DNA of 64,000 nucleotides from Dactylosporangium sp. AC04546 (GCF_022095675.1 NZ_JAHYSG010000022.1:1-64000); one strand, 5' to 3'. Counted from the stretch's first letter, positions 17,848 through 28,083 are shown. Program-made: numbers and translations. Notes: generated from the letters alone by a model not told the origin.

Positions 17848-17915
17848 CCCGCGTCCGACCACCCGCGCCGGACTCCGCTACCCCGAGTAAACCCTGATGA
17901 CGCTCCGCAGTCGCG

Positions 17916-19319
17916 TCATCTACAACCGCAGGCCGCGAGGGCAGCGGCCACCTTGTCGAGGGCGATGACGGCCTGGTTGCCGTTGGTCGTCTGGTCGGCC
18001 ATGAACGCGAACGCCAGCGTGCGGCCGTCGGCGTCCACGACGATCCCGGTGAGCGAGTTGACTCCCGTCAGGGTCCCGGTCTTCGCCCGGACCAGCCCGG
18101 CCGCGGCGGCGCCCTCCTGGACCTTGGTGTAGCGGGAGGTGAGGGTGCCGCTGTACCCCGCGACGGGCAGACCGCTGAAGATCCCGTGCAGGTCGGCGCG
18201 GTCGGCCCGGGCCGCCATCGCCAGGATGCTGGTGAGCAGCGCCGGGGAGAGGCGGTCGTCGCGCGAGAAGCCACTGCCGTCGACCAGGCCGTAGCCGGTG
18301 ACGGGCAGGTTGAGCTCCTCCAGGACCATCTTCATCGCGGCGGCGCCGCCCTCGAACGACGCCGGCTGCCCCTTCGCGATCGCCACCTGGCGGGCGAGCG
18401 CGTCGGCGAGCACGTTGTCGCTCTCCTGGAGCATGAACTCGACCATCCGCACCATCGGCGGGGACTCGACCTTGCCGAGCTCCTTGGCGCCCTGCGGGGC
18501 GGTGCCGGCGGCGACGGCACTGTTCGGCAGCCCGAGCAGCCGGGCGAACTGCTGCGCGGCCTGGACGTCCGGCTGGGCGTATCGGGCGCTGTACTTCTCC
18601 GACTTGGTCCGGCCGCCCTCGGTCATCAGCGCCGTGATCAGGGCGCCCGAGCCGTTGGTGATCGCGTCGTCGTCCCAGGCCGGCCCCACGCCCGGCCCGG
18701 AGTACAGCGACTGGTCGTAGATCACGCGCGTCGGCAGCGTGTCCCCCAGCGCCTCCTTGACCTGCGCCGCGAGGTTGTCCAGCCGGGGCGCGCCGGGGTA
18801 GTACGCGGTCGGGAACACGCCCAGCGTCGGGTCGCCCGCCCCGATGATCACGACCTCCCCGGGCTGCGCGCCCTGGACGACGCGTGTGGTGATCCGGTAC
18901 GCCGGGCCCCGCGCGCCGAGCGCCGCCGCCGCGGTGACCACCTTCGTCGTCGACGCGGGCGTCATGGCGGCGTCGGGCTCGGACGAGTACAACACCTGCC
19001 CCGTGGCCACATCGACGACCGAGGCGGTGATGTGCGGCCCCAGCGCCGGCGCCGCCAGCAGCGGGCCGAGCGTGGCCGCGAGCGACGCCTGGGTCGGCAT
19101 CGGTGCCTGGGTGTCCATCGCCCCGAGTACCGCGGGAGGCGCTCCAGGCGTTTGACCGGGCTGCCACGCCGTCGACTGTCCGCCGCCCGCGCCGAACGCC
19201 CGGACGATGTCCCGCCCGGCGAGGACAGCGCTCAGCGCCACGACGAGCGCGAGCGTCACCACGACGACACTCGTGGTGACGCCGGCACGGCCGCCGTCCT
19301 GTGGTGTTTCCCTCCCCAC
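17916..19319 (-). CDS. dacB: D-alanyl-D-alanine carboxypeptidase/endopeptidase, PBP4 type
   Basis: Class C low-molecular-mass penicillin-binding protein trimming peptidoglycan stem peptides outside the membrane. It has one N-terminal membrane helix (about 14-34). The three serine-acyltransferase motifs are present: S-T-T-K in [11 protein letters not shown] in QESDNVLAD and K-T-G in RAKTGTLTG. The GTG at 19319 is chosen because a strong GGGGAGGG Shine-Dalgarno lies 5-8 nt upstream; the frame stays open much further but there it is antisense to ppa. The length of 467 residues is normal. It is divergent from ppa, as in other actinobacteria. Confidence 0.92.
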   Translation of the reverse strand: MGRETPQDGGRAGVTTSVVVVTLALVVALSAVLAGRDIVRAFGAGGGQSTAWQPGQTPGAPPAVLGAMDTQAPMPTQASLAATLGPLLAAPALGPHITASVVDVATGQVLYSSEPDAAMTPASTTKVVTAAAALGARGPAYRITTRVVQGAQPGEVVIIGAGDPTLGVFPTAYYPGAPRLDNLAAQVKEALGDTLPTRVIYDQSLYSGPGVGPAWDDDAITNGSGALITALMTEGGRTKSEKYSARYAQPDVQAAQQFARLLGLPNSAVAAGTAPQGAKELGKVESPPMVRMVEFMLQESDNVLADALARQVAIAKGQPASFEGGAAAMKMVLEELNLPVTGYGLVDGSGFSRDDRLSPALLTSILAMAARADRADLHGIFSGLPVAGYSGTLTSRYTKVQEGAAAAGLVRAKTGTLTGVNSLTGIVVDADGRTLAFAFMADQTTNGNQAVIALDKVAAALAACGCR

Positions 19320-19400
19320 CCGACCCTCCCCGTTCAGCGTCTCGGTGCTGTACGCGAGACTAATGGTCGGCGCAGCGGTGCGAGGGTGAGGAGTCATCAG

Positions 19401-19940
19401 ATGGACTTCGACGTCACGGTCGAAATCCCGAAGGGTCAACGCAACAAGTACGAGGTTGACCATGCCACGGGCCGTATCCGGCTGGACCGGACGCTGTTCA
19501 CCTCCACGCAGTACCCGGCCGATTACGGCTACATCGAGGGCACACTGGGTCAGGACGAGGACCCCCTGGACGCGCTCGTGCTGGTCCAGTCCCCGACCTT
19601 CCCCGGCTGCCTGATCCGCTCCCGGGCGATCGGCATGTTCCGCATGACCGACGAGAAGGGCGGCGACGACAAGGTCCTGTGCGTCCCGGCCGACGACCCG
19701 CGACTGGAACACCTCCGCGACATCCACCACCTCGGCGAGTTCGACCGGCTGGAGATCCAGCACTTCTTCGAGGTGTACAAGGACCTGGAGCCCGGCAAGA
19801 GCGTCGAGGGCGCCACCTGGGTCGGCCGCGTCGAGGCCGAGGCGGAGATCGCCGAGTCCCGGCGTCGCTACCAGGATGCGATCGCCGCCGGCACGTACCA
19901 CGACCCGGGCGTCGCCCCGATCGCCCGCCCGATCGAGTAA
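19401..19940 (+). CDS. ppa: Inorganic pyrophosphatase
   Basis: Soluble family I pyrophosphatase, 179 residues, hydrolysing PPi to drive biosynthesis. It contains the signature [11 protein letters not shown] and the metal-binding DEDPLDALV. The ATG has a GAGG-type Shine-Dalgarno about 9 nt upstream (GTGAGGAGTC). It is divergent from dacB with an 80-nt gap and is followed by a strong terminator. Confidence 0.97.
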   Translation: MDFDVTVEIPKGQRNKYEVDHATGRIRLDRTLFTSTQYPADYGYIEGTLGQDEDPLDALVLVQSPTFPGCLIRSRAIGMFRMTDEKGGDDKVLCVPADDPRLEHLRDIHHLGEFDRLEIQHFFEVYKDLEPGKSVEGATWVGRVEAEAEIAESRRRYQDAIAAGTYHDPGVAPIARPIE

Positions 19941-19956
19941 CAACGCGATCTCCGAG

Positions 19957-19985
19957 CAGGCCGGGCCCACAGCGGGCCCGGCCTG
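19957..19985. terminator. Terminator between convergent ppa and eccD
   Basis: Perfect 12-bp inverted repeat (arms 19957-19968 and 19974-19985, CAGGCCGGGCCC and its complement) with a 5-nt loop, followed on the plus strand by TTTCGTTTGT, so it fits an intrinsic terminator for ppa. Confidence 0.8.
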
Positions 19986-19998
19986 TTTCGTTTGTCCG

Positions 19999-21339
19999 TC
20001 AGGTCAGCAGGCCGTAGAGGCCGAGCACGGCGCACGCCAGCGGCACCACGGACACGACGCAGAGGATGTCGAGCAGATCGGCGGCCCGGCTGACGTAGGG
20101 CGACGGCCGGCGGACCGCCGCCCGCGTCCCCGCCACGACGATCACGAGGCCGACCACCGCGACACCGGCGGCGAACACGAACCCGCCCCCGAGCGGCCCC
20201 GGCGCGAACACCGCCAGCGCGGCGAGCCCAGCCAGCCCGGCGCCGATCAGCGGTAACCGGTGCCGGACCGTCACGAACGCCCGCACCCGCAGGAGCATGG
20301 CGACGGCCGCGACGCCGACCAGGACCATCCCGGACACGTCCCCGGACCGGGCCAGCACGAACGCCGCCCCGCCGGTCGCGACCGCCCACCCGAGCAGCAG
20401 CCCGGCGAGCATCTCGTCGGCCCGCGCCACCGCGGCGAACACCCGCGCCCGCTCCGCCCCGCCCGACATCCGCCCGCCGCCGGCCAGGTCCGCTGGCAGC
20501 GCGGCGATCGGAACGGGCAGCCGGCCGAGCCGGATGGCCAGCAGCGGCACGGCAGCCACCCCGGGGACGAGCAGTGCCAGCACGACGGCGGCGCCGGCCC
20601 CGGGACGGGTCAGTATCGCGAGCCCCGCCCCGGCGGTGCCGAGGATGCCGACCGCCGCTCCCGCGGCGAAGAGTCTCAGGAAATGCGCGGCCGCGATCGC
20701 GCCCGCGACCGCCGCCAGCAGCAGCGCCGCCCCGCCGACGAGCGCGCGACCGGCCGCCGTGACCGGCTCGGGCACGGCCAGCCAACCGGCGATCGCCGCG
20801 AACGGCATCCCGTAGGCGGCGACGACCGCGCCGACCTCCGCGTCGCCATACGCCCGGGACGCGACCGCGCCCACCAGGATCAGTGCGGCCGCCGCCGCGG
20901 CGGCGACGGCGGGAACGTCGAAGCGCATCGTCGCGAGCAGTGCGACGGCCAGGCCGACGCCACCCGCAGCGAGTGCGGTGGCGCGGGTGGCCGCCGGGCT
21001 CCACGGGGCGCCCTGCCGGCGGGCGGCCGCCGCGATGGCCTCCACCATGTCGTCGAACTCGAGCTCGGGCCAGCCGCTCCGGGCGGGCACGAGGTGCAGC
21101 ACGGTGCCGTCGCGGATGCCCTGCGTGGCCAGCCCGACGGCCGCCGAGAGGGTGGTGCCGTCGGCGCGGCGCAGCAACCATCCGCCGTGCCGCTCCCCGT
21201 CGTCGGCGAGACCCTGCCCCGCGTGTTGGAGCAGGTCGGGAAGCAGCTCAACCAGCGGCACAGCATCGGGAAGCGCGACGTCGATGCGCCGTTGCGGAGC
21301 GTTGATCGTCACGCGGGCCAGGCCGGCCACCGCTGTCAT
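19999..21339 (-). CDS. eccD: Type VII secretion integral membrane protein EccD
   Basis: The polytopic channel subunit of ESX/type VII secretion. The first 80 residues or so form the ubiquitin-like cytoplasmic domain (RVTINAPQRRIDVALP, then LHLVPARSG). From about residue 120 onward the protein is almost entirely hydrophobic, with about eleven helices. At 446 residues it is close to ESX-4-type EccD. It is divergently transcribed from eccC across a 131-nt region. Charged Arg-rich loops separate the helices as expected. Confidence 0.85.
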   Translation of the reverse strand: MTAVAGLARVTINAPQRRIDVALPDAVPLVELLPDLLQHAGQGLADDGERHGGWLLRRADGTTLSAAVGLATQGIRDGTVLHLVPARSGWPELEFDDMVEAIAAAARRQGAPWSPAATRATALAAGGVGLAVALLATMRFDVPAVAAAAAAALILVGAVASRAYGDAEVGAVVAAYGMPFAAIAGWLAVPEPVTAAGRALVGGAALLLAAVAGAIAAAHFLRLFAAGAAVGILGTAGAGLAILTRPGAGAAVVLALLVPGVAAVPLLAIRLGRLPVPIAALPADLAGGGRMSGGAERARVFAAVARADEMLAGLLLGWAVATGGAAFVLARSGDVSGMVLVGVAAVAMLLRVRAFVTVRHRLPLIGAGLAGLAALAVFAPGPLGGGFVFAAGVAVVGLVIVVAGTRAAVRRPSPYVSRAADLLDILCVVSVVPLACAVLGLYGLLT

Positions 21340-21457
21340 GGCCTAGAGGTACCACGTCGATCCGATCCCTGTCGTCCCGACCGCCATCTATCTCACGTCA
21401 AGTAGCCAATTCCTCACCATCTGAGAACCGGGCCCGGAAATTGTCGGACCCGGCCCC

Positions 21458-21463
21458 TAGAGT
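21458..21463 (+). promoter_or_regulatory. Predicted -10 box (TAGAGT), leaderless start of eccC
   Basis: TAGAGT with a 7-nt gap to the GTG at 21471; no purine-rich Shine-Dalgarno lies between them. Confidence 0.5.
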
Positions 21464-21470
21464 TCCCCGC

Positions 21471-24400
21471 GTGAGCACGGTCGTCATCAATCGGTCGCCA
21501 CGGCGGCCCGCCCCGGAGATCCCGAGCGGCGAGCTGCCGATGCCCGCACCTCCGGAGGTTCCGCAGGCGCCGGTGTCGCGCTGGCAGCAGCTGATCCAGG
21601 TCGTGCCGATGCTCACCGGCACCATCGCCACAGCGTTCCTGTTCGCGGGCCGCGACGGCGGCACCTATTCGTATGTCATCGGCGCGATCTTCGGCTTCTC
21701 CACGCTCGGCATGCTGCTCACCGGCGGCACGGGCGGCCCGCGTAGGTCCGAGATGACGGCGGCCCGCCGCGACTACCTGCGACAGCTCGCCGCGCTGCGC
21801 GCCCGGGTCCGCGAGACCGCGACCAAGCAGCGCACGGGGCTGCATTACCGCCATCCCGACCCGCACTCGCTGTGGTCCACCGTGGACAGTTACCGGCTGT
21901 GGGAGCGCCGCCCGTCCGACGGTGACTTCGCCGTCGTGCGTGTCGCGGCCGGGCCGCAGACCCTGGCCACACCGCTGATCCCGCCACCGGCCCGGCCGCC
22001 GGACGAGCTGGAGCCGACGACCGCGGCCGCCCTGCGCCGATTCCTCGACACCTACTCGGTTGTGCCCGGCCTGCCGGTGGCGATCTCGATGCGCAGCTTC
22101 GCCCGGATCCACGTGCGCAACGCCGCCGCCGAACTGGTCACACCCGCCGGGGTGACGGGTGCTCTGGACCCGGGGCGAGGTCTGGTGCGGGCGATGGTCG
22201 CGCAGCTCGTCGCCTTCCACGCACCGGGCGATCTGCTGGTCGCGGTCTGCGCGGCGCCGCAGCGGCGAGCGTTGTGGGAGTGGGCGAAGTGGCTGCCACA
22301 TGCGCAGCATCCGACCCGCACCGACGCGGTCGGGCCGGTCCGGCTCGTCGCCGAGTCCGCGAAGGATCTGGAGGAGCGCCTCGACGACCTGCTGGCCAGC
22401 CGGGGCCGGTTCGACGGCGAGCCGGGCGCCGACCGCGTGAGCGGGCCACACGTCGTCGTCGTGCTCGACGGTGGCGACCTGTCCGGCAGCCGCCACCTCG
22501 ACACCGCGGGCGGGGTCGCCGGCGTGACGCTCATCGACCTCGACGGGCCACCGCCGCGCCTGCTCGACCGCTCGGCCATCGTGCTGGAGCCGACCGGCAG
22601 CCGGCTCACGACCGTCTCCGCCGACTCGGAGCCCGCCGACGTGCGCACCTCGGTCGGCCTGCCCGACCTGCTGGAGGTCGCCGAGGCGGAGGCGATCGCC
22701 CGCCGGCTGGCGCCGCTACGGTTGGCCACACCGGCCGGTGACCCGGCCAAGGCCGGCGTGCGCGACCTCGCCGCGCCCGTCGACCTCGCCGAGCTGCTCG
22801 GCCTGGGCGATCCGCGGGCGCTGGACGTCGCCACGGCGTGGGCGCCGCGGCCGCACCGCGACCGGCTGCGGGTCACGATCGGCATCGGCCAGCAGGGGCA
22901 GCCGGTCGACGTCGACCTCAAGGAGTCGGCGCAAGACGGCATGGGCCCGCACGGGCTGCTGATCGGCGCCACCGGCTCGGGCAAGTCGGAGCTGCTGCGC
23001 ACGCTCGTGCTCGGGCTGGCGGCGACCCACTCGTCCGAGACGCTCAACTTCGTGCTGATCGACTTCAAGGGCGGCGCGACGTTCGCCCGGATGGACCGGC
23101 TGCCGCACGTGGCCGCGTTCATCACCAACCTGCGCAAGGAGCTGCCGCTCGTCGACCGCATGACCGACGCGATCAACGGCGAGGTCGTCCGGCGCCAGGA
23201 GGTGCTGCGGCGGGCCGGTGACTTCGACTCGGTCCTCGACTACGAGCGCGCCCGGGCCGGCGGCACGCCGCTCGCGCCGCTGCCGACCCTGCTCATCGTC
23301 TGCGACGAGTTCACCGAGCTGCTGGAGGCGAAGCCCGACTTCATCGACCTGTTCGTGCAGATCGGCCGGGTCGGCCGGTCGCTGGGCATGCACCTGCTGC
23401 TCGCCTCGCAGCGGCTCGAGGAGGGGCGGCTGCGCGGGCTCGACACCCACCTCTCCTATCGGCTGGGCCTGCGCACGTTCTCGTCGCTGGAGTCGCGCAC
23501 CGTGCTCGGCGTGCCCGACGCGTACGAGCTGCCGCGCACGCCTGGCCACGGTTACCTGAAGGCGGGCACGGAGCCGCTGACGCGATTCAAGGCGGCGTAC
23601 GTGTCCGGGCGACACCGCCGGGCCGGCGAGGAGTCGGCGCAGCTGAGCGCGGGCGGGGCGCGGCGCGTGCTGGAGTACGGCACCCGGTTCGTCCCGCCCC
23701 CGCCGCAGCCCGTCGCCGCCCCGCAGCCGGTCGAGGCCGCGGCCGGCGACGGCCTGCTCGACATCGTCGTCGAGCGGCTGGCCGGGCGGGGCGCTCCGGC
23801 GCACCAGGTCTGGCTGCCGCCGCTGTCGGGCTCGGCGCCGCTCGACGAGCTGCTCGGGGCGCTGGTCGTCGACCCGGTGCGCGGACTCACGGTCGCCGAC
23901 CCGGATCTGCGGGGTGCGCTCCGGGTGCCGGTGGCGCTCGTGGACAAGCCGCTGGAGCAGCGCCGCGACGTGCTGTGGATGCGCCTCGACAGCGCCGACG
24001 GGCACGTCGCCGTCGTCGGGGGGACGCAGAGCGGCAAGTCGGTCGCCCTGCGCACGCTGGTCGCCGGCCTGGCGCTGACCCATACGCCGGCCGAGGTCCA
24101 GGTGTACTGCCTGGACTTCGGCGGCGGTCAGCTCGCCGGGCTGCGCGGCCTCCCCCACGTCGGCGGGGTGGCCGGGCGCCTCGACACGACCGCGGTCCGC
24201 CGCACGGTCGGGGAGGTGGCGACGCTGCTCGCCGACCGCGAGCGCCGCTTCGCCGCTGAGGGCATCGACAGCATGGCGACCTATCGGCGCCGCCGCGCCA
24301 CCGGCAGCGCCGATGCCTCGCCGGCCGACCAGTGGGGTGACGTGTTCCTCGTGATCGACGGCTGGTCGACGGTGCACGGGGAGTACGAGGACCTGGAGGG

Positions 24401-25475
24401 CGCGATCACGGACATCGCGACGCGCGGCTTGTCGTATGGGATTCACGTGGTCGCATCGGCGTCGCGCTGGATGGACTTCCGGGCCGCGCTGCGTGACCTG
24501 CTGGGGTCCCGGCTGGAGCTGCGGCTCGGCGACGAGATCGACTCGCTGGTGTCCCGCAAGGCCGCGGCCAACGTCCCGAAGGGCACGCCCGGCCGGGGCA
24601 TTACGCAGGAGGGCCTGCACCTCCTGGTCGCCCAGCCCCGGCTGGCGAGCGGCGGCGACACGCCTGAGCTCGTCACCGCGGTCGGCGACGCCTGGACGGG
24701 CGCCCGCGCGCCGCGGGTGCGACTCCTGCCGGCGCGCGTGCCGTTCGCGGCGATCGCCGACGACGCCGACCCGGCGAACCGCCTGGCCCTGCCGATCGGG
24801 ATCGCCGAGAGCGACCTGCGCCCGGTCCGCGTCGACCTCGCCGCCGACCCGCATTTCCTGGTCTTCGGCGACGCCGAGTCAGGCAAGTCGACCGTGCTGC
24901 GCGGCCTGGCAGCGTCGATCAGCGCCCGGTTCGCGCCGGAAGAGGCCCGGATCGTGCTGGTGGACTACCGCCGCAGCCTGCTCGGGGCGATCGAGACAGA
25001 TCACCTGATCGGGTATGGCACCGCCGCCCCGCAGACCGAGGAGCTCATCGCCTCGGTCGCCGACTACATGGAGCGCCGCCTGCCCGGCCCGGACGTCACC
25101 CAGGACCAGCTGCGCACCCGTAGCTGGTGGACCGGCGCCGAGTGCTTCGTCCTGGTCGACGACTACGACCTGGTGGCCACAAGTGCGTCGAGCCCGCTGC
25201 AGCCGCTGCTGCCGTACCTGGCCCAGGCCCGCGACATCGGCCTGCACCTGATCCTGACGCGCCGCACGGGCGGCGCTTCGCGGGCCCTGTACGAGCCAGT
25301 CCTCCAACGCCTTCGCGAACTCTCGTCGGCGGGGCTCCAACTCTCCGGCGACCCCGACGAGGGCACGCTGCTCGGCACCGTCCGCCCCGGCCCCTTACCC
25401 CCGGGCCGCGGCTGGCTGACCACCCGCAAATCCCCGGCCCGCCTGATCCAGGTGGCCAACCTCCCGGCCATGTGA
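21471..25475 (+). CDS. eccC: Type VII secretion ATPase EccC (three FtsK domains)
   Basis: The motor of the ESX secretion machine, 1334 residues in one chain. Two N-terminal membrane helices (about 40-85) precede three FtsK/SpoIIIE ATPase domains. The Walker A motifs are GATGSGKSE near residue 498, GGTQSGKSV near 849 and GDAESGKST near 1133, all intact. Walker B is a clear DE only in domain 1 (LLIVCDEFTELL); domains 2 and 3 have DG and DD (VIDGWST, LVDDYDL), the usual EccC pattern. The GTG at 21471 gives the family N-terminus (STVVINRSPRRPAPEIPSGE) and is preceded by a TAGAGT box. mycP follows in the same direction. Confidence 0.95.
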   Translation: MSTVVINRSPRRPAPEIPSGELPMPAPPEVPQAPVSRWQQLIQVVPMLTGTIATAFLFAGRDGGTYSYVIGAIFGFSTLGMLLTGGTGGPRRSEMTAARRDYLRQLAALRARVRETATKQRTGLHYRHPDPHSLWSTVDSYRLWERRPSDGDFAVVRVAAGPQTLATPLIPPPARPPDELEPTTAAALRRFLDTYSVVPGLPVAISMRSFARIHVRNAAAELVTPAGVTGALDPGRGLVRAMVAQLVAFHAPGDLLVAVCAAPQRRALWEWAKWLPHAQHPTRTDAVGPVRLVAESAKDLEERLDDLLASRGRFDGEPGADRVSGPHVVVVLDGGDLSGSRHLDTAGGVAGVTLIDLDGPPPRLLDRSAIVLEPTGSRLTTVSADSEPADVRTSVGLPDLLEVAEAEAIARRLAPLRLATPAGDPAKAGVRDLAAPVDLAELLGLGDPRALDVATAWAPRPHRDRLRVTIGIGQQGQPVDVDLKESAQDGMGPHGLLIGATGSGKSELLRTLVLGLAATHSSETLNFVLIDFKGGATFARMDRLPHVAAFITNLRKELPLVDRMTDAINGEVVRRQEVLRRAGDFDSVLDYERARAGGTPLAPLPTLLIVCDEFTELLEAKPDFIDLFVQIGRVGRSLGMHLLLASQRLEEGRLRGLDTHLSYRLGLRTFSSLESRTVLGVPDAYELPRTPGHGYLKAGTEPLTRFKAAYVSGRHRRAGEESAQLSAGGARRVLEYGTRFVPPPPQPVAAPQPVEAAAGDGLLDIVVERLAGRGAPAHQVWLPPLSGSAPLDELLGALVVDPVRGLTVADPDLRGALRVPVALVDKPLEQRRDVLWMRLDSADGHVAVVGGTQSGKSVALRTLVAGLALTHTPAEVQVYCLDFGGGQLAGLRGLPHVGGVAGRLDTTAVRRTVGEVATLLADRERRFAAEGIDSMATYRRRRATGSADASPADQWGDVFLVIDGWSTVHGEYEDLEGAITDIATRGLSYGIHVVASASRWMDFRAALRDLLGSRLELRLGDEIDSLVSRKAAANVPKGTPGRGITQEGLHLLVAQPRLASGGDTPELVTAVGDAWTGARAPRVRLLPARVPFAAIADDADPANRLALPIGIAESDLRPVRVDLAADPHFLVFGDAESGKSTVLRGLAASISARFAPEEARIVLVDYRRSLLGAIETDHLIGYGTAAPQTEELIASVADYMERRLPGPDVTQDQLRTRSWWTGAECFVLVDDYDLVATSASSPLQPLLPYLAQARDIGLHLILTRRTGGASRALYEPVLQRLRELSSAGLQLSGDPDEGTLLGTVRPGPLPPGRGWLTTRKSPARLIQVANLPAM

Positions 25476-25565
25476 CCAGCGCAGCCGCAGGTGCCGGCTG
25501 GGCGCGTGTGCTCCTTTCGGCGACGTGGGCGAAGCGGACTGACAAGGGGAGCTGTTCGGGACAGA

Positions 25566-26879
25566 ATGGTCGGCATCGCGCCCACCACCCTCGTCCGCGC
25601 CGCCGTTCGGGTCCTGATTGTCGGACTGACGGCGGCGTTGAGCTGTGCGGTGATCGTTGTCGGGGATGCCGCCGCCGCCCAGGCCGATCAGGTTCGGCGG
25701 GGGCAGTGGCAGCTCACGGCGCTCGATGCGAGCGATGCCTGGAAGTTGTCGACCGGGGAGGGCGTCGTCGTCGCGGTCGTCGACAGTGGGGTCGACGCCT
25801 TGCATCCGGATCTTGTCGGGCAGGTGCTGCCCGGCGTTGACCTTGTCGCCGATCCGGAGCAGGCCGCCGTTGCCGGCAGTGTCGTTCAGACTGATCCGGT
25901 TGGGCACGGGACCACCGTTGCCGGGTTGATCGCGGGGAGTGACTCCGACAGTGCCGGGGTTGTCGGGATTGCGCCCGGGGCGAAGATTCTGCCTGTGCGG
26001 GTGCTCGACCAGCAGAACAAGTACGACGATCCCGAGGTGGTCGCTGCCGGGATTCGGTGGGCGGTCGAGCACGGGGCCGGGGTCATCAACCTCTCGCTCG
26101 GGGGTGCGCTGCGGAGTGAGGCGATCGCGGCGGCGTTACGGTACGCGGCTGCCGCCGATGTTGTCGTCGTCGCCTGCACCGGGAACATCGCGACCGACCC
26201 CTCCGTGCACGAGGTTTGGTACCCGGCCCGTGAGCCTGGAGTTGTCGCCGTCGCGGGGCTCAACCGCGCGGCTCAAGGGGCGTCCGTCGGCTCGGCCGAC
26301 GATGTGCTGTGGGCCGGGTCGCTCACCGGGCCGGAGACCGTGCTGACCGCTCCCGCGGACAGTCTTACCGGGGCCCGGCCGGGTGGAGGGTACTGGCAGG
26401 TGCAGGGCACCAGTTTTGCCGCGCCGCTGGTTGCCGGGGTTGCCTCGCTCATCCGGGCTCGGTATCCGCAGATGAGCGCGGCCAACGTCATCAACCGGAT
26501 GATCGAGACGGCTCGGGATCTCGGGTCGCGGGGGCGGGACGATCGGTTCGGGTACGGCGAGGTTGATCCGGTCGCCGCCCTGAGGGAGCGGGTGCCCGAG
26601 GTCGTGGCGAATCCGTTGGCGACCGTGCCGCCTCGGCCGGCCCCGTCGGGTGGGCGCGGGCCGTTGCCCAGTGCGCCCGCCGTGCCGCGGGAGGGTGGGG
26701 CGGCGCCGCTGCCTGCCGTGGAGACGAGCGTGGTGCTCGCCGAGCCGGTGGCGGACGGGCGGCGGCTCGGGTCCAGCGTCACGGCGGGGCTGATGGCGAC
26801 CATCCTGATCATGGTCGCTGGGGCCGTCGGGGTGCTGCTCCACCACCGTCGGCGGCACCGGCGCCGGGCGACCTTCTAG
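25566..26879 (+). CDS. mycP: Type VII secretion-associated serine protease (mycosin)
   Basis: Subtilisin-like protease anchored outside the membrane and needed to stabilise ESX complexes. A signal peptide spans about 1-40. The catalytic triad is visible: Asp in AVVDSGVDALHPD (near 73), His in GHGTTVAGL (near 113) and Ser in GTSFAAPLVAGV (near 281). A Pro-rich linker and a C-terminal membrane helix (about 405-428) with a short Arg/His-rich cytoplasmic tail complete the mycosin layout. The ATG at 25566 is chosen for signal-peptide fit; the frame opens 25 codons earlier. It lies 90 nt after eccC. Confidence 0.93.
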   Translation: MVGIAPTTLVRAAVRVLIVGLTAALSCAVIVVGDAAAAQADQVRRGQWQLTALDASDAWKLSTGEGVVVAVVDSGVDALHPDLVGQVLPGVDLVADPEQAAVAGSVVQTDPVGHGTTVAGLIAGSDSDSAGVVGIAPGAKILPVRVLDQQNKYDDPEVVAAGIRWAVEHGAGVINLSLGGALRSEAIAAALRYAAAADVVVVACTGNIATDPSVHEVWYPAREPGVVAVAGLNRAAQGASVGSADDVLWAGSLTGPETVLTAPADSLTGARPGGGYWQVQGTSFAAPLVAGVASLIRARYPQMSAANVINRMIETARDLGSRGRDDRFGYGEVDPVAALRERVPEVVANPLATVPPRPAPSGGRGPLPSAPAVPREGGAAPLPAVETSVVLAEPVADGRRLGSSVTAGLMATILIMVAGAVGVLLHHRRRHRRRATF

Positions 26880-26898
26880 ATCAAAGCCCCGCGGACGG

Positions 26899-28083
26899 TC
26901 AGGCGCATTTGCCAGTGTTTGTGGGCTCGTTGTGGGTCTTGCCCGCCTCGGCCACCACCGAGGCCTCGTCGGCCGTCACCGCGAAGCCGGTCTGGGGGTC
27001 GTCCGCCGCTGCGGCGAAGATGATGCCCAGGACCTGGCCGTCCGAGGCCACCAGGGGGCCGCCCGAGTTGCCACTGCGGACCAGGGCGCGGATCGTGTAG
27101 ATCTCGCGGGTGACCTTGCCGTCTTCGTAGATGTCGGGGCCGGTGATGTCGCGGTGGTCGCGGATGCGGGCCGACTGGGCGTCGTACGGGCCGTCGAGCG
27201 GGTAACCGATCACGATCGCGTCATCGTTGGACTCGGCCTTCTTCGTGGCGAACGGCATGACCGGGGCGTTGAGGTCCTTGACGTAGAGGACTGCCAGGTC
27301 GCGCTCCGGGTCGTACGCGACCACGACCGCCTTCTTCTGGGAGCCGTTGACCTCGACGCTGACGCTCTTCGTGCCGGCCACCACGTGGGCATTGGTCATC
27401 ACGCGCTGCGGTGCGTAGACGAAGCCTGAGCCCTCGATGCGGCGGGAACAGCTGGGAGCGGTGCCCAGGACCTTCACCACCGACTTCTTCGAGTTCTTCA
27501 CCACCTCCGAGCCGGCCAGCTTCGGGTCGGGCGGGGAGACCTCCTTGACCCGGGTCGGGGAGAGGCCGTCGAACACGTCCGGGAAACCGCGCGTGTCCAC
27601 CGTCTCACGCAGCGCTTCCGACAGGGCGTCGGCCTGGGCCGGCATCGCGTCGTCGACGACGTTGAGGATGAGCGAGTTGCTCACCGCGCGGGCCAGCCAC
27701 GGCAGCGACGACGCGCTGAGCGGCGTGGCGACCAGCCAGACCACGGCCAGGACCGCGACGACCGACACGACGGCACCGCCGGCGTTGTCGACGGCCTGGG
27801 CCTTGCGGTTGACGATCGCGCTGCGCATGCGGTTGCCCACGAAGCTCGCGAGTGCCTGGCCGGCGACGGCGAGGCCGAAGACGCAGGACAACGAGATGAC
27901 GACCCGAACCGGGTCGTCATCGAACTGGTCGGCGATCAGCGGCCCCAGTTGCAGGCCGAGCAGGGCGCCGCCGAAGAAGCCGATGAATGACAGCAGACCA
28001 ACGAGGAACCCCTGGCGGTAGCCGTTGATGGCGAACATCACCACGAGGAGCAACAGGACGATATCGATCACGCTGCCAAACAC
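26899..28083 (-). CDS. marP: MarP-type periplasmic serine protease (CvpA-trypsin fusion)
   Basis: Four membrane helices (residues about 5-160, CvpA-like) followed by an extracytoplasmic chymotrypsin-like protease domain. The triad is His in TNAHVV (near 232), Asp in RDLAVLY (near 262) and Ser in SGNSGGPL (near 339). In M. tuberculosis, MarP (Rv3671c) protects against acid and oxidative stress. Two cysteines, in APSCSRR (near 211) and at the very C-terminus (GKCA), match the positions I recall for its regulatory disulfide. The start is GTG 28083: upstream codons give a non-hydrophobic tail, and a TACCCT box lies 6 nt before it. It follows the NUDIX gene with 4 nt between stop and start. Confidence 0.92.
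   Translation of the reverse strand: MFGSVIDIVLLLLVVMFAINGYRQGFLVGLLSFIGFFGGALLGLQLGPLIADQFDDDPVRVVISLSCVFGLAVAGQALASFVGNRMRSAIVNRKAQAVDNAGGAVVSVVAVLAVVWLVATPLSASSLPWLARAVSNSLILNVVDDAMPAQADALSEALRETVDTRGFPDVFDGLSPTRVKEVSPPDPKLAGSEVVKNSKKSVVKVLGTAPSCSRRIEGSGFVYAPQRVMTNAHVVAGTKSVSVEVNGSQKKAVVVAYDPERDLAVLYVKDLNAPVMPFATKKAESNDDAIVIGYPLDGPYDAQSARIRDHRDITGPDIYEDGKVTREIYTIRALVRSGNSGGPLVASDGQVLGIIFAAAADDPQTGFAVTADEASVVAEAGKTHNEPTNTGKCA

Noticed and set aside
17916..19970. Extended dacB start opposite ppa
   Set aside because: The upstream part is antisense to ppa; a strong Shine-Dalgarno marks GTG 19319 as the start.
22716..24854. Long antisense open frame inside eccC
   Set aside because: Composition mirrors the complementary codons of eccC; no domain or plausible ribosome site.
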